A stretch of 64,000 nt of DNA, from the NCBI GenBank assembly GCA_964195425.1, contig CAXMOM010000039.1, forward strand, positions 62,001-126,000, in the 5' to 3' direction. Below, one piece after another: positions 63,841 through 64,000 of the stretch (positions within the stretch are counted from its first letter, which is position 1; the number at the start of each line of letters is the position of its first letter). Below the pieces are notes generated by a model. The model saw only the letters and a program-made list of their open reading frames with translations. It was not told the origin of the DNA and did no database searches. The stretch is from Glaciecola sp964195425 (GTDB lineage Bacteria; Pseudomonadota; Gammaproteobacteria; Enterobacterales; Alteromonadaceae). The position numbers and the translations under genes are program-made.

Positions 63841-64000
63841 CTAGTCTCTAAAGTTATTAAATTGTAGCGGTTGCCCAAAATCTTCAGCACGTAGAACCGC
63901 CATTACACTTTGTAAATCGTCACGTTTTTTACCGGTCACACGCAGCTGTTCACCTTGAATAGCGGTTTGGACTTTAAGTTTTTTATCTTTAATTAGCTTG
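63841..64000 (-). CDS. yajQ: YajQ family cyclic-di-GMP-binding protein, C-terminal part
   Basis: The last 53 codons read LIKDKKLKVQTAIQGEQL, RVTGKKRDDLQSVMAV, DFGQPLQFNNFRD and stop, matching the end of YajQ, whose family binds c-di-GMP or nucleotides. The start is beyond the window edge. The stop is 3 bp from the mnmE start, so the two are cotranscribed. Confidence 0.93.
   Translation of the reverse strand, partial: KLIKDKKLKVQTAIQGEQLRVTGKKRDDLQSVMAVLRAEDFGQPLQFNNFRD

Noticed and set aside
1..64000. tRNA or rRNA genes
   Set aside because: No cloverleaf-like or rRNA sequence was recognised in the intergenic regions.

Overview
The window looks like the replication-origin region of a marine gammaproteobacterium of the Alteromonadales (Alteromonadaceae such as Glaciecola, Paraglaciecola or Alteromonas). 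This rests on an AT-leaning composition, the gene order mnmG-rsmG-parA-parB-atpIBEFHAGDC, a mioC/dnaT-like/dnaC-like cluster next to mnmE, an FadH-type dienoyl-CoA reductase, several S9, M16 and M14 peptidases, and a MipA-DUF3019-RstAB-like operon. The genus is an inference; the order-level call is firmer.

Layout. 0-13 kb: the 3' end of an M16 peptidase gene, fadH, two convergent S9 peptidases, a divergent pair of secreted/lipoprotein genes that share a domain, a PLP-dependent gamma-synthase-type enzyme, a TerB-like protein and xthA. 13-26.5 kb: a decay zone. Broken genes (winged-helix regulator, class C serine hydrolase, M28 peptidase tail, diguanylate cyclase, thioredoxin-fold protein), an IS110 remnant, a sigma factor reduced to region 4, a Sel1 fragment and a copied scrap of an amidohydrolase gene lie between a few intact genes. 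26.5-30 kb: an intact four-gene operon for an outer-membrane MipA/OmpV protein, a DUF3019 protein and an RstA/RstB-like two-component system. 30-34 kb: a periplasmic TonB-domain protein and a large modular lipoprotein with a nearly identical internal duplication. 34-38.7 kb: a dead DUF853 (YjgR/HerA-like) ATPase gene, a sirtuin, an iron-dependent alcohol dehydrogenase and a RIO1-type kinase. 39-50.6 kb: the ATP synthase operon, parAB, rsmG and mnmG, all reading leftward.

The 690 bp at 50.6-51.3 kb have the architecture of an E. coli-type oriC: an AT-rich unwinding zone with a GATCT-type 13-mer, a DnaA box-like site, a perfect IHF consensus, then TTATGCACA, TTATTCACA and TTATCCACA boxes. To the right, reading away from the origin, is a compact operon RDD - SpoIIM-like - DUF4129-like - DUF4350 - MoxR AAA+ ATPase - DUF58, followed by a second RDD gene. 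Overlapping gene ends suggest a co-made membrane complex around a MoxR ATPase; its function is not established, and it is the best candidate here for an uncharacterised system. The far right has YHS and AraC-family genes, then a leftward cluster of a DnaC-like helicase loader, a DnaT-like protein, mioC, mnmE and the end of yajQ.

Together the right half is core chromosome biology (replication start and helicase loading, segregation, tRNA wobble modification, energy conversion), while 13-26 kb is an accessory stretch undergoing gene loss.
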